From the NCBI RefSeq assembly GCF_024498175.1, contig NZ_CP101823.1, positions 1,426,001 to 1,490,000 of the forward strand: 64,000 nt of DNA, in the 5' to 3' direction. Of this stretch, positions 7,784 through 16,263 are shown piece after piece. The stretch's first letter is position 1. Every line of letters starts with the position of its first letter. A program made the translations under genes and the position numbers. The DNA comes from Haloplanus salinarum. GTDB lineage: Archaea; Halobacteriota; Halobacteria; Halobacteriales; Haloferacaceae. The notes under the pieces were generated by a model. It was not told the origin of the DNA, searched no databases, and saw only the letters and a list, made by a program, of their open reading frames with translations.

Positions 7784-8920
7784 ATGAGTCAGGAAACGAG
7801 CCTCGACGAGGCGACCCGCGACGCCGTGGCGGCCTGTCGGCGCGAACTCCCGGCGTCGGTGCGGCCGCCCCGAACGGTCCTCGGATTCGACGGCTTCGTC
7901 GACAACGTCCGGCGGGTGATCGACGAGCGCACCACCGCCGAATCGTTCGAACCGATGACGGAACTCGGCGCGTTCGGCGAGCGTATCGCGGCGTCGGCCG
8001 ACGATCGGAGTTCCATCACCGTCGAGTGGACGCGCGAGGGCACCCGAACCGGCGGCCTCACCTGTCACCTGGCCCGCGCGTTCATCGGACTCGGGGCCAG
8101 TCCCGTGATGATCGGGGCGTACGGGAATCCGGAACTCGACGTGTTCGCCGACGAGTTCGCGACGGCGACCCGCCACTCGTTCGGCGCCCCGAACTACACC
8201 GAGGCCGTCGAGTTCGACGACGGCAAACTCCTCGTCACGGAGACGGGGGCGACGCGGACGCTGGACTGGGAGACGCTCACCGACGCGGTCGGTGTCGAGA
8301 CGCTCGCCGACGCCCTCGACGGCGCCGACGCGCTCGGCATCGGCTACTGGGTGGTCATCCCCGAACTCCCGTCGGTACTGACCGGACTCAGGGAGTCGGT
8401 GTGGCCGACGCTCGCGGACCCGCCGGAGACGGTGCTGTTGGACCCCGGCGACGTTCGCCAACTCTCCGACGACATCCTCGCCGAGGGCATCGATCCGATA
8501 CGGGCGTTCGCGGACGTCGCGCCGGTGACCTTGAGTGCGAACCGCGCGGAGATGGGGCGGCTGGCGGCGGCGGTCGGCACGGAGTCGTCGTCGCTGTCGG
8601 CGGCCGCCACGGCGGTCCGGGACGGCCTCGGCCTGCGTCGTGCCGTCGCCCACGGCGACGACGTCTCGGTCGCCGCCGGCCCCGACGGGATAGCGTCGGT
8701 CGCCGTCCCCACCGTCGACGACCCGGCGATGACGACCAGTGCGGGCGATCACTTCAACGTCGGCCTGTTGCTCGGCCTCGCGGTCGGCCTCTCGGATCCG
8801 GCGGCCGTCTGTCTGGGCAACGTCGTCGCCGGTCACTTCGTCCGGAACGGTGCGCCGCCGGACGAGGCGGCCCTCCGGGCGTTCCTCGACGGCTACCTCG
8901 ACGCCTTCAGCGACCGGTGA
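7784..8920 (+). CDS. PfkB/ribokinase-superfamily sugar kinase, divergent
   Basis: A protein of 378 residues with a ribokinase-like fold. It shows GFDGFVDNV near the N-terminus, GTRTGGLTCHLARAFIGLGA as the sugar-binding GG motif, and TTSAGDHFNVGLLLGLAVGL as the phosphotransfer GAGD-x-F motif, where Asp is kept but the usual first Gly/Ala pattern is changed and His replaces the residue before Phe. It is only 38 bases from a DeoC/FbaB-type aldolase on the same strand, so the pair probably phosphorylates a ketose or sugar acid and cleaves the product. Specificity is not readable. Confidence 0.8.
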   Translation: MSQETSLDEATRDAVAACRRELPASVRPPRTVLGFDGFVDNVRRVIDERTTAESFEPMTELGAFGERIAASADDRSSITVEWTREGTRTGGLTCHLARAFIGLGASPVMIGAYGNPELDVFADEFATATRHSFGAPNYTEAVEFDDGKLLVTETGATRTLDWETLTDAVGVETLADALDGADALGIGYWVVIPELPSVLTGLRESVWPTLADPPETVLLDPGDVRQLSDDILAEGIDPIRAFADVAPVTLSANRAEMGRLAAAVGTESSSLSAAATAVRDGLGLRRAVAHGDDVSVAAGPDGIASVAVPTVDDPAMTTSAGDHFNVGLLLGLAVGLSDPAAVCLGNVVAGHFVRNGAPPDEAALRAFLDGYLDAFSDR

Positions 8921-8958
8921 ATTTTACATCCCCGTCTCCGAGATAGGGACGAAGTCGC

Positions 8959-9780
8959 ATGACTGAGACATACGACCTCCTCGATACGCAGTCGGGAAAC
9001 GCCGTCGTCGTCGCCCTGGACCACGGCCTCAACATGGGCTCGGTCGATGGGTTCGAACGGCCCGAGTCGACGCTCCGGGCCGTCCTGGCGGGCGACCCGG
9101 ACGGGGTCCTCGTCGGTCCGCACTTCGCCCGACGGTTCGCCGACACGCTCGAATCGTCGGACGTCGACGTCCTGCTCACCGCCGACGCGGCGCTGTTCTC
9201 GGCACGCCCCGGCGCCCGGACGGGCGAGGACATCTGGACGCCGGCCTTCTCGACGTCGTTCCTCCGGGAGTTCGACCCGAAGGGGATCAAGGTCGCCCTC
9301 GTGTTCGGCCGCGACGACCCACGGGTGTTCGAACGCAACGTCGCCCACGTCTGTGAACTGGCGGAGCAACTCCACGACACGGGTATCCCCCTCGTCGTCG
9401 AACCGGTGATGTGGGGCCGTCACGTCCCGGACGACCGGAGTACCGATCCGGAGCTGGTCGGGAACGCGAGCCGCCTCGCGTGGGAGTACGGCGCCGACGT
9501 GCTCAAGATACCGTACACCGGCGACCGGGAGACGTTCGAACCCATCGTCGACGCCTCACCCGTGCCGGTCACCGTCCTCGGTGGTCCCTCCTCGGGCCGT
9601 ACCGAGTCGATGCTGGAAACGGTGTCCGAGGCCGTCGCGGCGGGCGCCCGTGGGCCCATCATCGGCCGGTCCATCTGGCAGACGCCCGACCCGGAGCGGG
9701 TCGTCGCCGCGCTCGGTGCCGTCGTCCATCGGAACGCCGATCCGGCGGACGCCTGGCAGGACGCCGCGGACGGCGTATAG
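8959..9780 (+). CDS. Class I DeoC/FbaB-family aldolase
   Basis: TIM-barrel aldolase of 273 residues. It has the signature VVALDHGLNMG near residues 17-27, and GADVLKIPYTGD with Lys183 as the likely Schiff-base lysine. The C-terminal phosphate-binding elements are VLGGPSSG and GARGPIIGRSIWQ. The family includes archaeal fructose-bisphosphate aldolase, LsrF and LacD-like enzymes. Being just downstream of a sugar kinase, it likely splits a phosphorylated ketose to glycerone phosphate and an aldehyde. It converges on the iclR-family gene. Confidence 0.85.
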   Translation: MTETYDLLDTQSGNAVVVALDHGLNMGSVDGFERPESTLRAVLAGDPDGVLVGPHFARRFADTLESSDVDVLLTADAALFSARPGARTGEDIWTPAFSTSFLREFDPKGIKVALVFGRDDPRVFERNVAHVCELAEQLHDTGIPLVVEPVMWGRHVPDDRSTDPELVGNASRLAWEYGADVLKIPYTGDRETFEPIVDASPVPVTVLGGPSSGRTESMLETVSEAVAAGARGPIIGRSIWQTPDPERVVAALGAVVHRNADPADAWQDAADGV

Positions 9781-9890
9781 CGAGCGTAACGACGGGTGAG
9801 ACCCTTCCACGATATCGTCCGGGATACAGCCGTTCGAACGTCGCTCGATTCGTGTCTCCGTGGCGTCGGTGACCCCCTTGTTTTGCCCTA

Positions 9891-10000
9891 CTAAACGATG
9901 GCGTCCAGCGCCCCCCACGGATCCCCCGTGGCGCCCCCGGAACCATCATTAACGTTCACACTAGATCGGGGACTGCGAGGATCGTTTAGAAGTACTAAAC
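9891..10000. promoter_or_regulatory. CTAAACGAT-type sites in the aldolase/iclR intergenic region
   Basis: CTAAACGAT occurs at 9891-9899 and, inverted, as ATCGTTTAG at 9981-9989. The second is half of the dyad GTTTAG-AAGTA-CTAAAC (9984-10000), which overlaps the stop codon of the iclR-type gene. A third copy precedes that gene. Three copies of a nonamer around one regulator gene suggest its own binding motif. The rest of 9781-9994 shows no gene. Confidence 0.45.
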
Positions 10001-10762
10001 ACCGGCGTCGCGGAGGCGCTGTGTCAGTCGTTCCGCGGCGCTGATGGCGAGGCCCGGGATGTCCTGTTGGAACGTCTTCCCGCGCATGTGTTCGTCGATG
10101 CCGAGGACGCCGACGGCGCCCCGGACGGTGCCCGACAGGACGATGGGGACGGCGATGCCCTGGACCCCGGCGTACAGTTCGCCCCGATCGTAGGCGAGCC
10201 CCTCGTCGCGCACGTGTTCGAGTTCCCGACGGAGGGGTTCGGTGTCGGTGATGGTGTGGTCCGTCCGCTCGACCGGATCGGCGATGTCGATGGCATCGGA
10301 CGCGTCGAGGCCGTCGTGGTTGGCGAGAACCGCCTTCCCGGCCGCCGAACAGTGAAGCGGGAGGGTGTCGCCGGCGACACCGTCCGGTCCCGCGTACTTC
10401 TCACCCTGTTCGCTGTGGACGAGTACCGCCTGGTGTTCCTCGCGTGCCACCAGGTCGATTCGCTGCCCCGTGGCCTCGGCGAGTTCCACGAGGGCATCCC
10501 TCGGGACGGTCGCGAGTCTCGTCCGCTCCGTCGCCCGCCGGGCCGGGTACAGAAACCGGAGGCCGACGTGGTAGATATCCCCGTCCTTGGTGACGTACCC
10601 GCTCTCACGGAGGGTCGCGAGGTGGTTGTGGACGGTTCCCTTCGTGAACGGCGTGGCCGCCGCCAGCTCCGTCACCGACGCCCCATCGCGGGCTACGAGC
10701 ATCTCGACGATGTGCAGGGTCGTCCGTGTCGTCTTGACCGGGTTGCGGGCGTTGACGTCCAT
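9995..10762 (-). CDS. IclR-family transcriptional regulator
   Basis: A protein of 255 residues. The N-terminal winged helix-turn-helix (about 10-70, LHIVEMLVARDG...VTELAAATPFTKGTVHNHLATLRESG) is followed by the IclR effector-binding domain with LPLHCSAAGKAVLA and AVPIVLSGTVRGAVGV. It lies last in the minus-strand run that includes the ABC importer, pdxA-like and dgoD-like genes, 50 bases after the dgoD-like stop. Its own promoter carries CTAA-TCGT-TTAG (10787-10798), so autoregulation is likely. Related haloarchaeal IclR proteins control pentose and sugar-acid catabolism. Confidence 0.92.
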   Translation of the reverse strand: MDVNARNPVKTTRTTLHIVEMLVARDGASVTELAAATPFTKGTVHNHLATLRESGYVTKDGDIYHVGLRFLYPARRATERTRLATVPRDALVELAEATGQRIDLVAREEHQAVLVHSEQGEKYAGPDGVAGDTLPLHCSAAGKAVLANHDGLDASDAIDIADPVERTDHTITDTEPLRRELEHVRDEGLAYDRGELYAGVQGIAVPIVLSGTVRGAVGVLGIDEHMRGKTFQQDIPGLAISAAERLTQRLRDAGV

Positions 10763-10786
10763 GCCACCCTCTCCGTGCTTCTCTCA

Positions 10787-10798
10787 CTAATCGTTTAG
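10787..10798. promoter_or_regulatory. Palindrome CTAA-TCGT-TTAG upstream of iclR-type gene
   Basis: A symmetric site containing ATCGTTTAG (10790-10798) sits 25-36 bases upstream of the regulator start, next to the expected TATA position. It matches the nonamer seen twice at the other end of the gene. Confidence 0.45.
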
Positions 10799-10812
10799 CA
10801 TCGGTAAACCCG

Positions 10813-11964
10813 CTACCACTCGGCGACGCTGCCGTCCTCGTGGTGCCAGAGCGGCGTCTGCCAGCGGATCTCCTTTTCGGACTGCTCTCGGACGTAGGAC
10901 TCGTCGACGTCGATGCCGAGCCCCGGTTCGGTTGGCGGTTCGAGGTCGCCGTCCTCGTACTCGAAGACGGCTGGATCCTCGAGATACCGGAGGTGTTCGT
11001 TGCCCGCCGGTTCGTGGACGCCGATACTCTGCTCCTGGAGGACCGCGTTGGGGGTGCTGAAGTCGATCTGGAGACACGCGGCGAGTGATATCGGGCCGAC
11101 GGGGCATTTCGGCATCACGTCCACGTCGTACGCCTCGGCCATGGCGGCTATCTTCTTCACCTCGGAGATGCCGCCTGCGTGGGAGATGTCGGGTTGGACG
11201 ATGGCGACGGCGTCGTTGCCGAGGACGCGTTTGAAATCCCAGCGCGTGTACATCCGCTGGCCCGTCGCCATGGGAGCGCCGACCGCCGGCGACAGCCGTT
11301 CGAGCGATTCGTTCTGGTCGGGTAAGACGGGTTCCTCGAGGAACCGGACGCCGTACGGTTCGAGCACGCTCGCGAGGCTGGGGAGACGACCCTTGCTGAT
11401 ACGCCCCCGGCAGTCGACGGCGATGTCGGCCTCGTCGCCGACGGCATCGTCGACCGCCGCGACGCGGTCCTCCGCGATTTCGACGACTTCCTCGCTGTTC
11501 CGTGCGTGTGAGCGCGCGGTCATCGTCAGCTTGACCACGGAGTAGCCGTCGTCGACGGCGCGTTCGGCGTCCGCGGCCACCTCCGCCGGCTGGTCGCCGC
11601 CGACCCACTGGTAGAGGGGGATTCGGTCCCGCGCCCGGCCGCCGAGTAACTGGTAGACGGGAACCCCCAGTTGCTGGCCCTTGATGTCCCAGAGCGCCTG
11701 GTCGATGCCCGCGATGGCGCTCGAAAGGATGGGGCCACCGCGGTAGTGACCGCCACGATAACAGCGCTGCCAGTGGCGCTCGATCTCCATCGGGTCGTTG
11801 CCGAGGAGGAAGTCCTCGACCAGTTCGCTGACCGCCGCCCGAACCGTTCGGGTGCGCCCCTCGAGGGCTGGCTCTCCCCACCCCACCGTCCCGTCGCTGG
11901 TCGTCAGTTTCAGAAACAACCACCGCGGTGGTACGGAGAAGAGTTCGTAGCCGGTCACGTGCAT
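10813..11964 (-). CDS. DgoD-like enolase-superfamily protein with altered active site
   Basis: A protein of 383 residues, collinear with galactonate dehydratase (DgoD) from the N-terminal PPRWLFLK to the C-terminal PLWHHEDGSVAEW. Compared with the E. coli enzyme as I recall it, the Asp ligand is kept (D184) and so is the EEPV pair (E210/E211). The DFHGR histidine is Arg186 (VDCRGR), the third metal ligand of GERMF is Gln236 (TGQRMY), and the HCPLGP histidine is Lys286 (PKCPVGP). It may dehydrate another acid sugar, catalyse different chemistry, or be a non-catalytic relative. ATG 11964 has TATAAG at 11988-11993. Confidence 0.85.
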   Translation of the reverse strand: MHVTGYELFSVPPRWLFLKLTTSDGTVGWGEPALEGRTRTVRAAVSELVEDFLLGNDPMEIERHWQRCYRGGHYRGGPILSSAIAGIDQALWDIKGQQLGVPVYQLLGGRARDRIPLYQWVGGDQPAEVAADAERAVDDGYSVVKLTMTARSHARNSEEVVEIAEDRVAAVDDAVGDEADIAVDCRGRISKGRLPSLASVLEPYGVRFLEEPVLPDQNESLERLSPAVGAPMATGQRMYTRWDFKRVLGNDAVAIVQPDISHAGGISEVKKIAAMAEAYDVDVMPKCPVGPISLAACLQIDFSTPNAVLQEQSIGVHEPAGNEHLRYLEDPAVFEYEDGDLEPPTEPGLGIDVDESYVREQSEKEIRWQTPLWHHEDGSVAEW

Positions 11965-11966
11965 AC

Positions 11967-11993
11967 CCCTATCCTTCGAGAATAGGGACTTAT
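11967..11993 (-). promoter_or_regulatory. TATA box and dyad in dgoD-like promoter
   Basis: On the minus strand TATAAG (11988-11993) stands about 27 bases before the ATG at 11964. Between the two is the dyad CCCTAT-CCTTCGAGA-ATAGGG (11967-11987), which would cover the transcription start and so fits a repressor site. Confidence 0.5.
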
Positions 11994-12021
11994 ACGTGTC
12001 GCCGGGGTTCGTGCGCGTCGG

Positions 12022-13050
12022 TTACTCCGTCGAAGGGGGCGTCGCCGCCATGCCCGCCTCCGCCGCCCGCCCCGCCGCCTGGAGCGCGTCGATCATGCTG
12101 TCCGCGTCCGCGATGCCCTCGCCCGCGATGTCGAACGCGGTGCCGTGCATGGTGCTCGTCCGAATGATCGGGAGGCCGATGGTCATGTTGACGCCCGCGA
12201 CGCCGCCGCTCGGCAACACGCCGTGGATGTAGACGGGGATGTGCCCCTGGTCGTGGTACATCGCGACGACGCCGTCGAACCGACCGACTGCAGCTTGGTT
12301 GAAGATGTTGTCCGGTGCCCAGGGCCCCGATGCATCGATACCTGCCTCCTGGGCCTGCTCGACCGCCGGTTCGATCTCCTCCCCGTCCTCGGTGCCGAGG
12401 ACGCCGTCCTCACCGGCGTGGGGGTTCAGCCCACAGACGGCGATCGAGGGGTCCTCGATACCCAAATCACGGAGGCCCTCGTCGGTCACCTCGATGGTTT
12501 CGAGGACACGCTCCGTCGAGATGGTGTCGATGGCCTCCTGGAGCGACATGTGGACGGTGACGTGGGTGACGTGCAGCCCGTCCTGAATGAGAAGCATCGA
12601 ATACTCGTCGGTGTCCGTCCGGTCGGCGAGTAGGTTCGTATGCCCCGCGTAGTCGCTCCCGCCCAGTTCGAGTGCCTTCTTGTTTATCGGCGCGTTGCAC
12701 ATGGCGTCGATGTCGCCCGCAAGCGCGAGGTCGATACCGCGCTCGACGTACTCGAGGCTCGCCCGGCCGTAGTCGCCCCGGTGTTCACCGCGAGCCACCT
12801 CGTCGACGTTGTCGAAGTCGACGACGTCGAGGGTTCCGTCGGCGTAGTCGGCGTCGCCGACGGCGTCGACGTCCCGAATCGAGAGGTCGCTGTCGCAGGC
12901 CGCGACGGCGTTTCGCATCACGTCCACGTCTCCGAGGACGACCATCCGAACGTCGTCACACACCTGCGGGTAGGATTTGACGATTATCTCGCTCCCGATA
13001 CCTGCCGGATCCCCCATAGTTACACCTACGATTGGTCGGGTCGCTTGCAT
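12022..13050 (-). CDS. pdxA: PdxA-family phosphohydroxy-acid dehydrogenase
   Basis: A protein of 342 residues of the PdxA family: VGVTMGDPAGIGSEI near the start, CNAPINKKAL, GHTNLLADRT, VCGLNPHAGEDG and AMYHDQGHIPVYIHG. The metal-binding histidines of these motifs are present. Classical PdxA oxidises 4-phosphohydroxythreonine in vitamin B6 synthesis, but no pdxJ is nearby. PdxA2-type relatives oxidatively decarboxylate 4-phospho-threonate or erythronate to glycerone phosphate. In this sugar-acid cluster the catabolic role is more likely (inference). The usual Lys after HIP appears as Tyr/His here. Confidence 0.82.
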   Translation of the reverse strand: MQATRPIVGVTMGDPAGIGSEIIVKSYPQVCDDVRMVVLGDVDVMRNAVAACDSDLSIRDVDAVGDADYADGTLDVVDFDNVDEVARGEHRGDYGRASLEYVERGIDLALAGDIDAMCNAPINKKALELGGSDYAGHTNLLADRTDTDEYSMLLIQDGLHVTHVTVHMSLQEAIDTISTERVLETIEVTDEGLRDLGIEDPSIAVCGLNPHAGEDGVLGTEDGEEIEPAVEQAQEAGIDASGPWAPDNIFNQAAVGRFDGVVAMYHDQGHIPVYIHGVLPSGGVAGVNMTIGLPIIRTSTMHGTAFDIAGEGIADADSMIDALQAAGRAAEAGMAATPPSTE

Positions 13051-13114
13051 CGAACGTCGGTTTCACCCACACTCAAATCAACTTTGTCATCGTGGGGGGA
13101 CGGCGGTCGCGACG

Positions 13115-14305
13115 CTACGTGTTGACGACGCCGTCGCCGTCGCCGTGGGTCACCTGTCGTGCCTCGGCGGGGTCGGCAAGGTTGCGCGACTCGACCGTCA
13201 TCCCCTCCTCGTCGAAGATGTACAGCGCCTCGCGCGGGAACCCGAAGTGAACGCTGGTCCCGGACTCGGGTTCGAACCCGGGTGAGACGCGCGCGGTCCA
13301 CGTCCGGGAGCCCACGTCGAAATACAGGAGGTTATCGCTCCCGAGCGGTTCGACCACGTCGACGGTCGTCGTGTGGTGTTGGCCCTCGAACGCCGCTGCC
13401 TCGGCGCGCAGCACCACGTCCTCCGGCCGGACGCCGACGGTTACCCGGTCGCCCGCCTCGACCGGGTGGTCCGCGTTCGCGTCCGCCGTCGCGTCCAGGT
13501 CGTACGTGAAGGCATCGCCCGTGACGGACTCCAAGAGCGTCCGCCCGTCGCGACGGACGACTTCCGCCTCGACGGTGTTCATCGACGGGCTGCCGATGAA
13601 GCCGGCGACGAACAGGTTGGTGGGGTGGTTGTACACGTCGTTCGGTTCGCCGATCTGCTGGAGGGCGCCGTCGTTCATCACTGCGATGCGGTCGCCCATC
13701 GTCATCGCCTCCTCCTGATCGTGCGTGACGTAGATGGAGGTGACGCCCAGCTGCTCCTGGATCCGGGAGATCTCCGTCCGCATCTGCTTGCGAAGCTTCG
13801 CGTCGAGGTTCGAGAGCGGTTCGTCGAACAGGAACGCCTCCGGGTCGCGGACGATGGCCCGCCCGAGGGCGACGCGCTGCTGTTGGCCGCCGGACAGCGA
13901 CTTGGGTTTCTTCTCGAGGAGTTCGCCGATCTCCAGCAGGTCGGCCACGTCCTCGACCCGTTCCTCGATGTCGGCGTCCGAGAGGTCGGTGGAGAGCCGG
14001 AGTCCGAAGCCGATGTTCTCCCGCACGTTCATGTGGGGGTACAGGGCGTAGTTCTGAAACACCATCGCGATATCCCGCTCGCGCGGTTCGAGGCCGTTCA
14101 CGCGAGTCGTCCCGATCGAGATGTCGCCGTCCGTCGGGTCCTCGAGGCCCGCGATCATGCGGAGCGTCGTCGATTTCCCACACCCCGACGGGCCGACGAG
14201 GACGAGGAACTCCTCGTCCTCGATTTCGAGAGACAGGTCGTTGACCGCGACGATGCTACCGTTGTTGAACGTCTTGCTCACGTGATTGAGTGCGATTTGT
14301 GCCAT
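13115..14305 (-). CDS. CUT1 ABC transporter ATPase (MsmX/UgpC type)
   Basis: A protein of 396 residues. Walker A GPSGCGKST is near 38, the Q-loop is VFQNYALYPHM, the signature is LSGGQQQR, Walker B is EAFLFDEPLSNLD and the switch is THDQEEA. It has the C-terminal OB-like MalK/UgpC regulatory extension (about 240-380). It energises sugar uptake with the two permeases and the lipoprotein encoded just upstream on the same strand. In haloarchaea one ATPase may serve several importers. Confidence 0.95.
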   Translation of the reverse strand: MAQIALNHVSKTFNNGSIVAVNDLSLEIEDEEFLVLVGPSGCGKSTTLRMIAGLEDPTDGDISIGTTRVNGLEPRERDIAMVFQNYALYPHMNVRENIGFGLRLSTDLSDADIEERVEDVADLLEIGELLEKKPKSLSGGQQQRVALGRAIVRDPEAFLFDEPLSNLDAKLRKQMRTEISRIQEQLGVTSIYVTHDQEEAMTMGDRIAVMNDGALQQIGEPNDVYNHPTNLFVAGFIGSPSMNTVEAEVVRRDGRTLLESVTGDAFTYDLDATADANADHPVEAGDRVTVGVRPEDVVLRAEAAAFEGQHHTTTVDVVEPLGSDNLLYFDVGSRTWTARVSPGFEPESGTSVHFGFPREALYIFDEEGMTVESRNLADPAEARQVTHGDGDGVVNT

Positions 14306-14372
14306 GGTTACTGTCGAGAATACGGTTGTCGGTGGTCGATGCGAGAGGCGGGGCCACCGCGAGGCGAACGGG

Positions 14373-15221
14373 TCATTGCTTGACCGCTCCCATCGTCAGG
14401 CCGCTCACGAGATATCGCTTGACGATGACGCCGAAGGTGACCATCGGCAGGAGGATGACGACGCCGGTCGCCATCACCCGCCCCCAGAGCGTCCCGGTCT
14501 GGGTGACCAGTTGCGACGCCGCGACGGGCATCGTCTGCGTGGCGTTGCTGGTGAAGATCAGCGCGAAGATGAAGTCGTTCCACGAGAAGACGATGGCGAT
14601 GATGGCGGTGGCGCCCATCCCCGGCAACACGAGCGGGAGGGACACCTTCCGGAACGCCTCCCACTTGGTGGCGCCGTCGATACGCGCCGCTTCCTCCAAG
14701 GCCTCGGGCACCTCGTCGAAAAAGGAGCGCATCAACCAGATGGCAAAGGGGAGGTTGAACGTCGTGTGGGCGATGATGAGCCCGATGTGGGTGTTCAGCA
14801 GGTTCAGCGCGTTGTAGATGTAAAAGAGCGGGATGACGACGACGACGATGGGCGCCATCCGGGTGCTGATGATCCAGAACGCCAGATGTTTCTTGCCCTG
14901 GAGGTCGAGCCGCGAGAGACCGTACCCCCCGACGGTTCCCAGTCCCACGGAGAGGACGGCCGTGCCGAGCGCGACGATGACGCTGTTGACGAGGAAGGGC
15001 GTCACCGGGTTCGCGCCCAGGAACATCTCCTGGTAATACCGAAGCGTCGGGTCGAAGAATATCGTCGGCGGGAACTCGAACATCGACCGCCGGATCTTCA
15101 GCGACGAGAGCGCCATCCAGGCCAGCGGGAGCAGCGTCCAGACGGAGATCAACGCCAGCGCCACGACCGGTCCGTATCGGCGGACCGGTTTCGGGAGTGC
15201 CGTTCGTGTGGAACTACTCAT
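14373..15221 (-). CDS. CUT1 ABC sugar permease, MalG type
   Basis: A protein of 282 residues with six predicted membrane segments. The EAA loop EALEEAARIDGATKWEAFRKVSLPLVLPG contacts the ATPase. ATG 15221 (MSSSTRTALPKP) overlaps the stop of the other permease by 8 bases, which fits coupled translation. It carries the inner-membrane domain of the importer. Confidence 0.93.
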   Translation of the reverse strand: MSSSTRTALPKPVRRYGPVVALALISVWTLLPLAWMALSSLKIRRSMFEFPPTIFFDPTLRYYQEMFLGANPVTPFLVNSVIVALGTAVLSVGLGTVGGYGLSRLDLQGKKHLAFWIISTRMAPIVVVVIPLFYIYNALNLLNTHIGLIIAHTTFNLPFAIWLMRSFFDEVPEALEEAARIDGATKWEAFRKVSLPLVLPGMGATAIIAIVFSWNDFIFALIFTSNATQTMPVAASQLVTQTGTLWGRVMATGVVILLPMVTFGVIVKRYLVSGLTMGAVKQ

Positions 15222-16182
15222 CGTCGCCGGCACCTCCCATGATCGTCTCGACGAACGCAAGGCCCATGAGGATGGTGACGATCAGCAAGACGATGCCGGT
15301 AGCGGAGCCGTACCCGAGGTTGTAAAACCGGAGCGCCTGCTCGTAGACGTAGAGCCCGACGATCTTGGTCGAACTCGACGGACCGCCACCGGTCGTGATG
15401 AACACCTTCGCGAAGTATCGCATCAGGTCCATCGAGCGCAACAGGAGGGCGATGGCGATGGCGGGTCGCAACAGCGGGAGCGTCACGTGCCGGAACTGCG
15501 TGATGCCGGTCGCGCCGTCGACGCGCGCCGCCTCGTAGAGGTGTTCGGGGATGCTCTTCAACCGCGCCAGCACGATCAGGACGATCAGCGGCGTCCACTG
15601 CCACGTGTCCATCAGGATCACCGCGGCCATGGCGCTGGTCGAGTCCCCGAGAATCGGCTGGTTGACGAACAGTCCGACCTGGTTCAGCAGGTACGTGTAC
15701 AGTCCGAACGAGGGATCCAGGAGGAACTGCCATATCAACCCCACGACCACGGGCGCGATCATCATCGGCATGATGATGATACTCGTGAACACGTTCTCGC
15801 CTTTGATGACCCGGTGGAGCATCACCGAGATGAAGATCCCCAGCCCGAGTTGCAGGCCGAGCGACCCACCGACGTAGATGGCCGTCACCTTCCACGAGTT
15901 CCAGAACCCGCCGTCCGCAGCCATCTCCGCGAAGTTCCCGAGGCCGATGAAGATCTGCTCCTCGACGGGGGTGAAGTTGACCTCGTGGAAGGACAGGTAG
16001 ATCATTACGACCAGCGGGATGATGCTGAGTACCGCGAGGGTGATGATGCTCGGTAGGAGCAACAGCATCTCGAACGAGACGGGAAGCGACTCCAGGATCG
16101 AGCCGCCGGACTCGTCCGGCTCCTCTCCGACGTACGCGTTCTGGACGCCGGAGACCTCCATCGCCTGTTTGTGTTGGGCCAT
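15214..16182 (-). CDS. CUT1 ABC sugar permease, MalF type
   Basis: A protein of 322 residues. A hydrophilic N-terminus of about 35 residues precedes six membrane segments, beginning FEMLLLLPSIITLAVLSIIPLVV. The EAA motif is EHLYEAARVDGATGITQFRHVTLPLLRP. The C-terminal end GAGDDE overlaps the next permease. It is the second membrane subunit, 81 bases after the binding-protein gene. Confidence 0.93.
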   Translation of the reverse strand: MAQHKQAMEVSGVQNAYVGEEPDESGGSILESLPVSFEMLLLLPSIITLAVLSIIPLVVMIYLSFHEVNFTPVEEQIFIGLGNFAEMAADGGFWNSWKVTAIYVGGSLGLQLGLGIFISVMLHRVIKGENVFTSIIIMPMMIAPVVVGLIWQFLLDPSFGLYTYLLNQVGLFVNQPILGDSTSAMAAVILMDTWQWTPLIVLIVLARLKSIPEHLYEAARVDGATGITQFRHVTLPLLRPAIAIALLLRSMDLMRYFAKVFITTGGGPSSSTKIVGLYVYEQALRFYNLGYGSATGIVLLIVTILMGLAFVETIMGGAGDDE

Positions 16183-16263
16183 TATCGTATCTCCTCCAGG
16201 TGGTGTGTAATCTAATGAAAAAAATACCGACTTGAGTGTTTTGGTCGTCCCGATGCCGGCCGA

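Noticed and set aside
6844-8946. A 700-codon plus-strand frame across the dehydrogenase and kinase genes
   Set aside because: It is the antisense/shifted shadow of two well-supported genes, its sequence is Arg-rich and low-complexity, and it crosses a divergent promoter.
12022-13050. Vitamin B6 synthesis role of the PdxA homologue
   Set aside because: No pdxJ or other B6 gene is near, archaea generally use PdxS/PdxT, and the gene is embedded in a sugar-acid operon.
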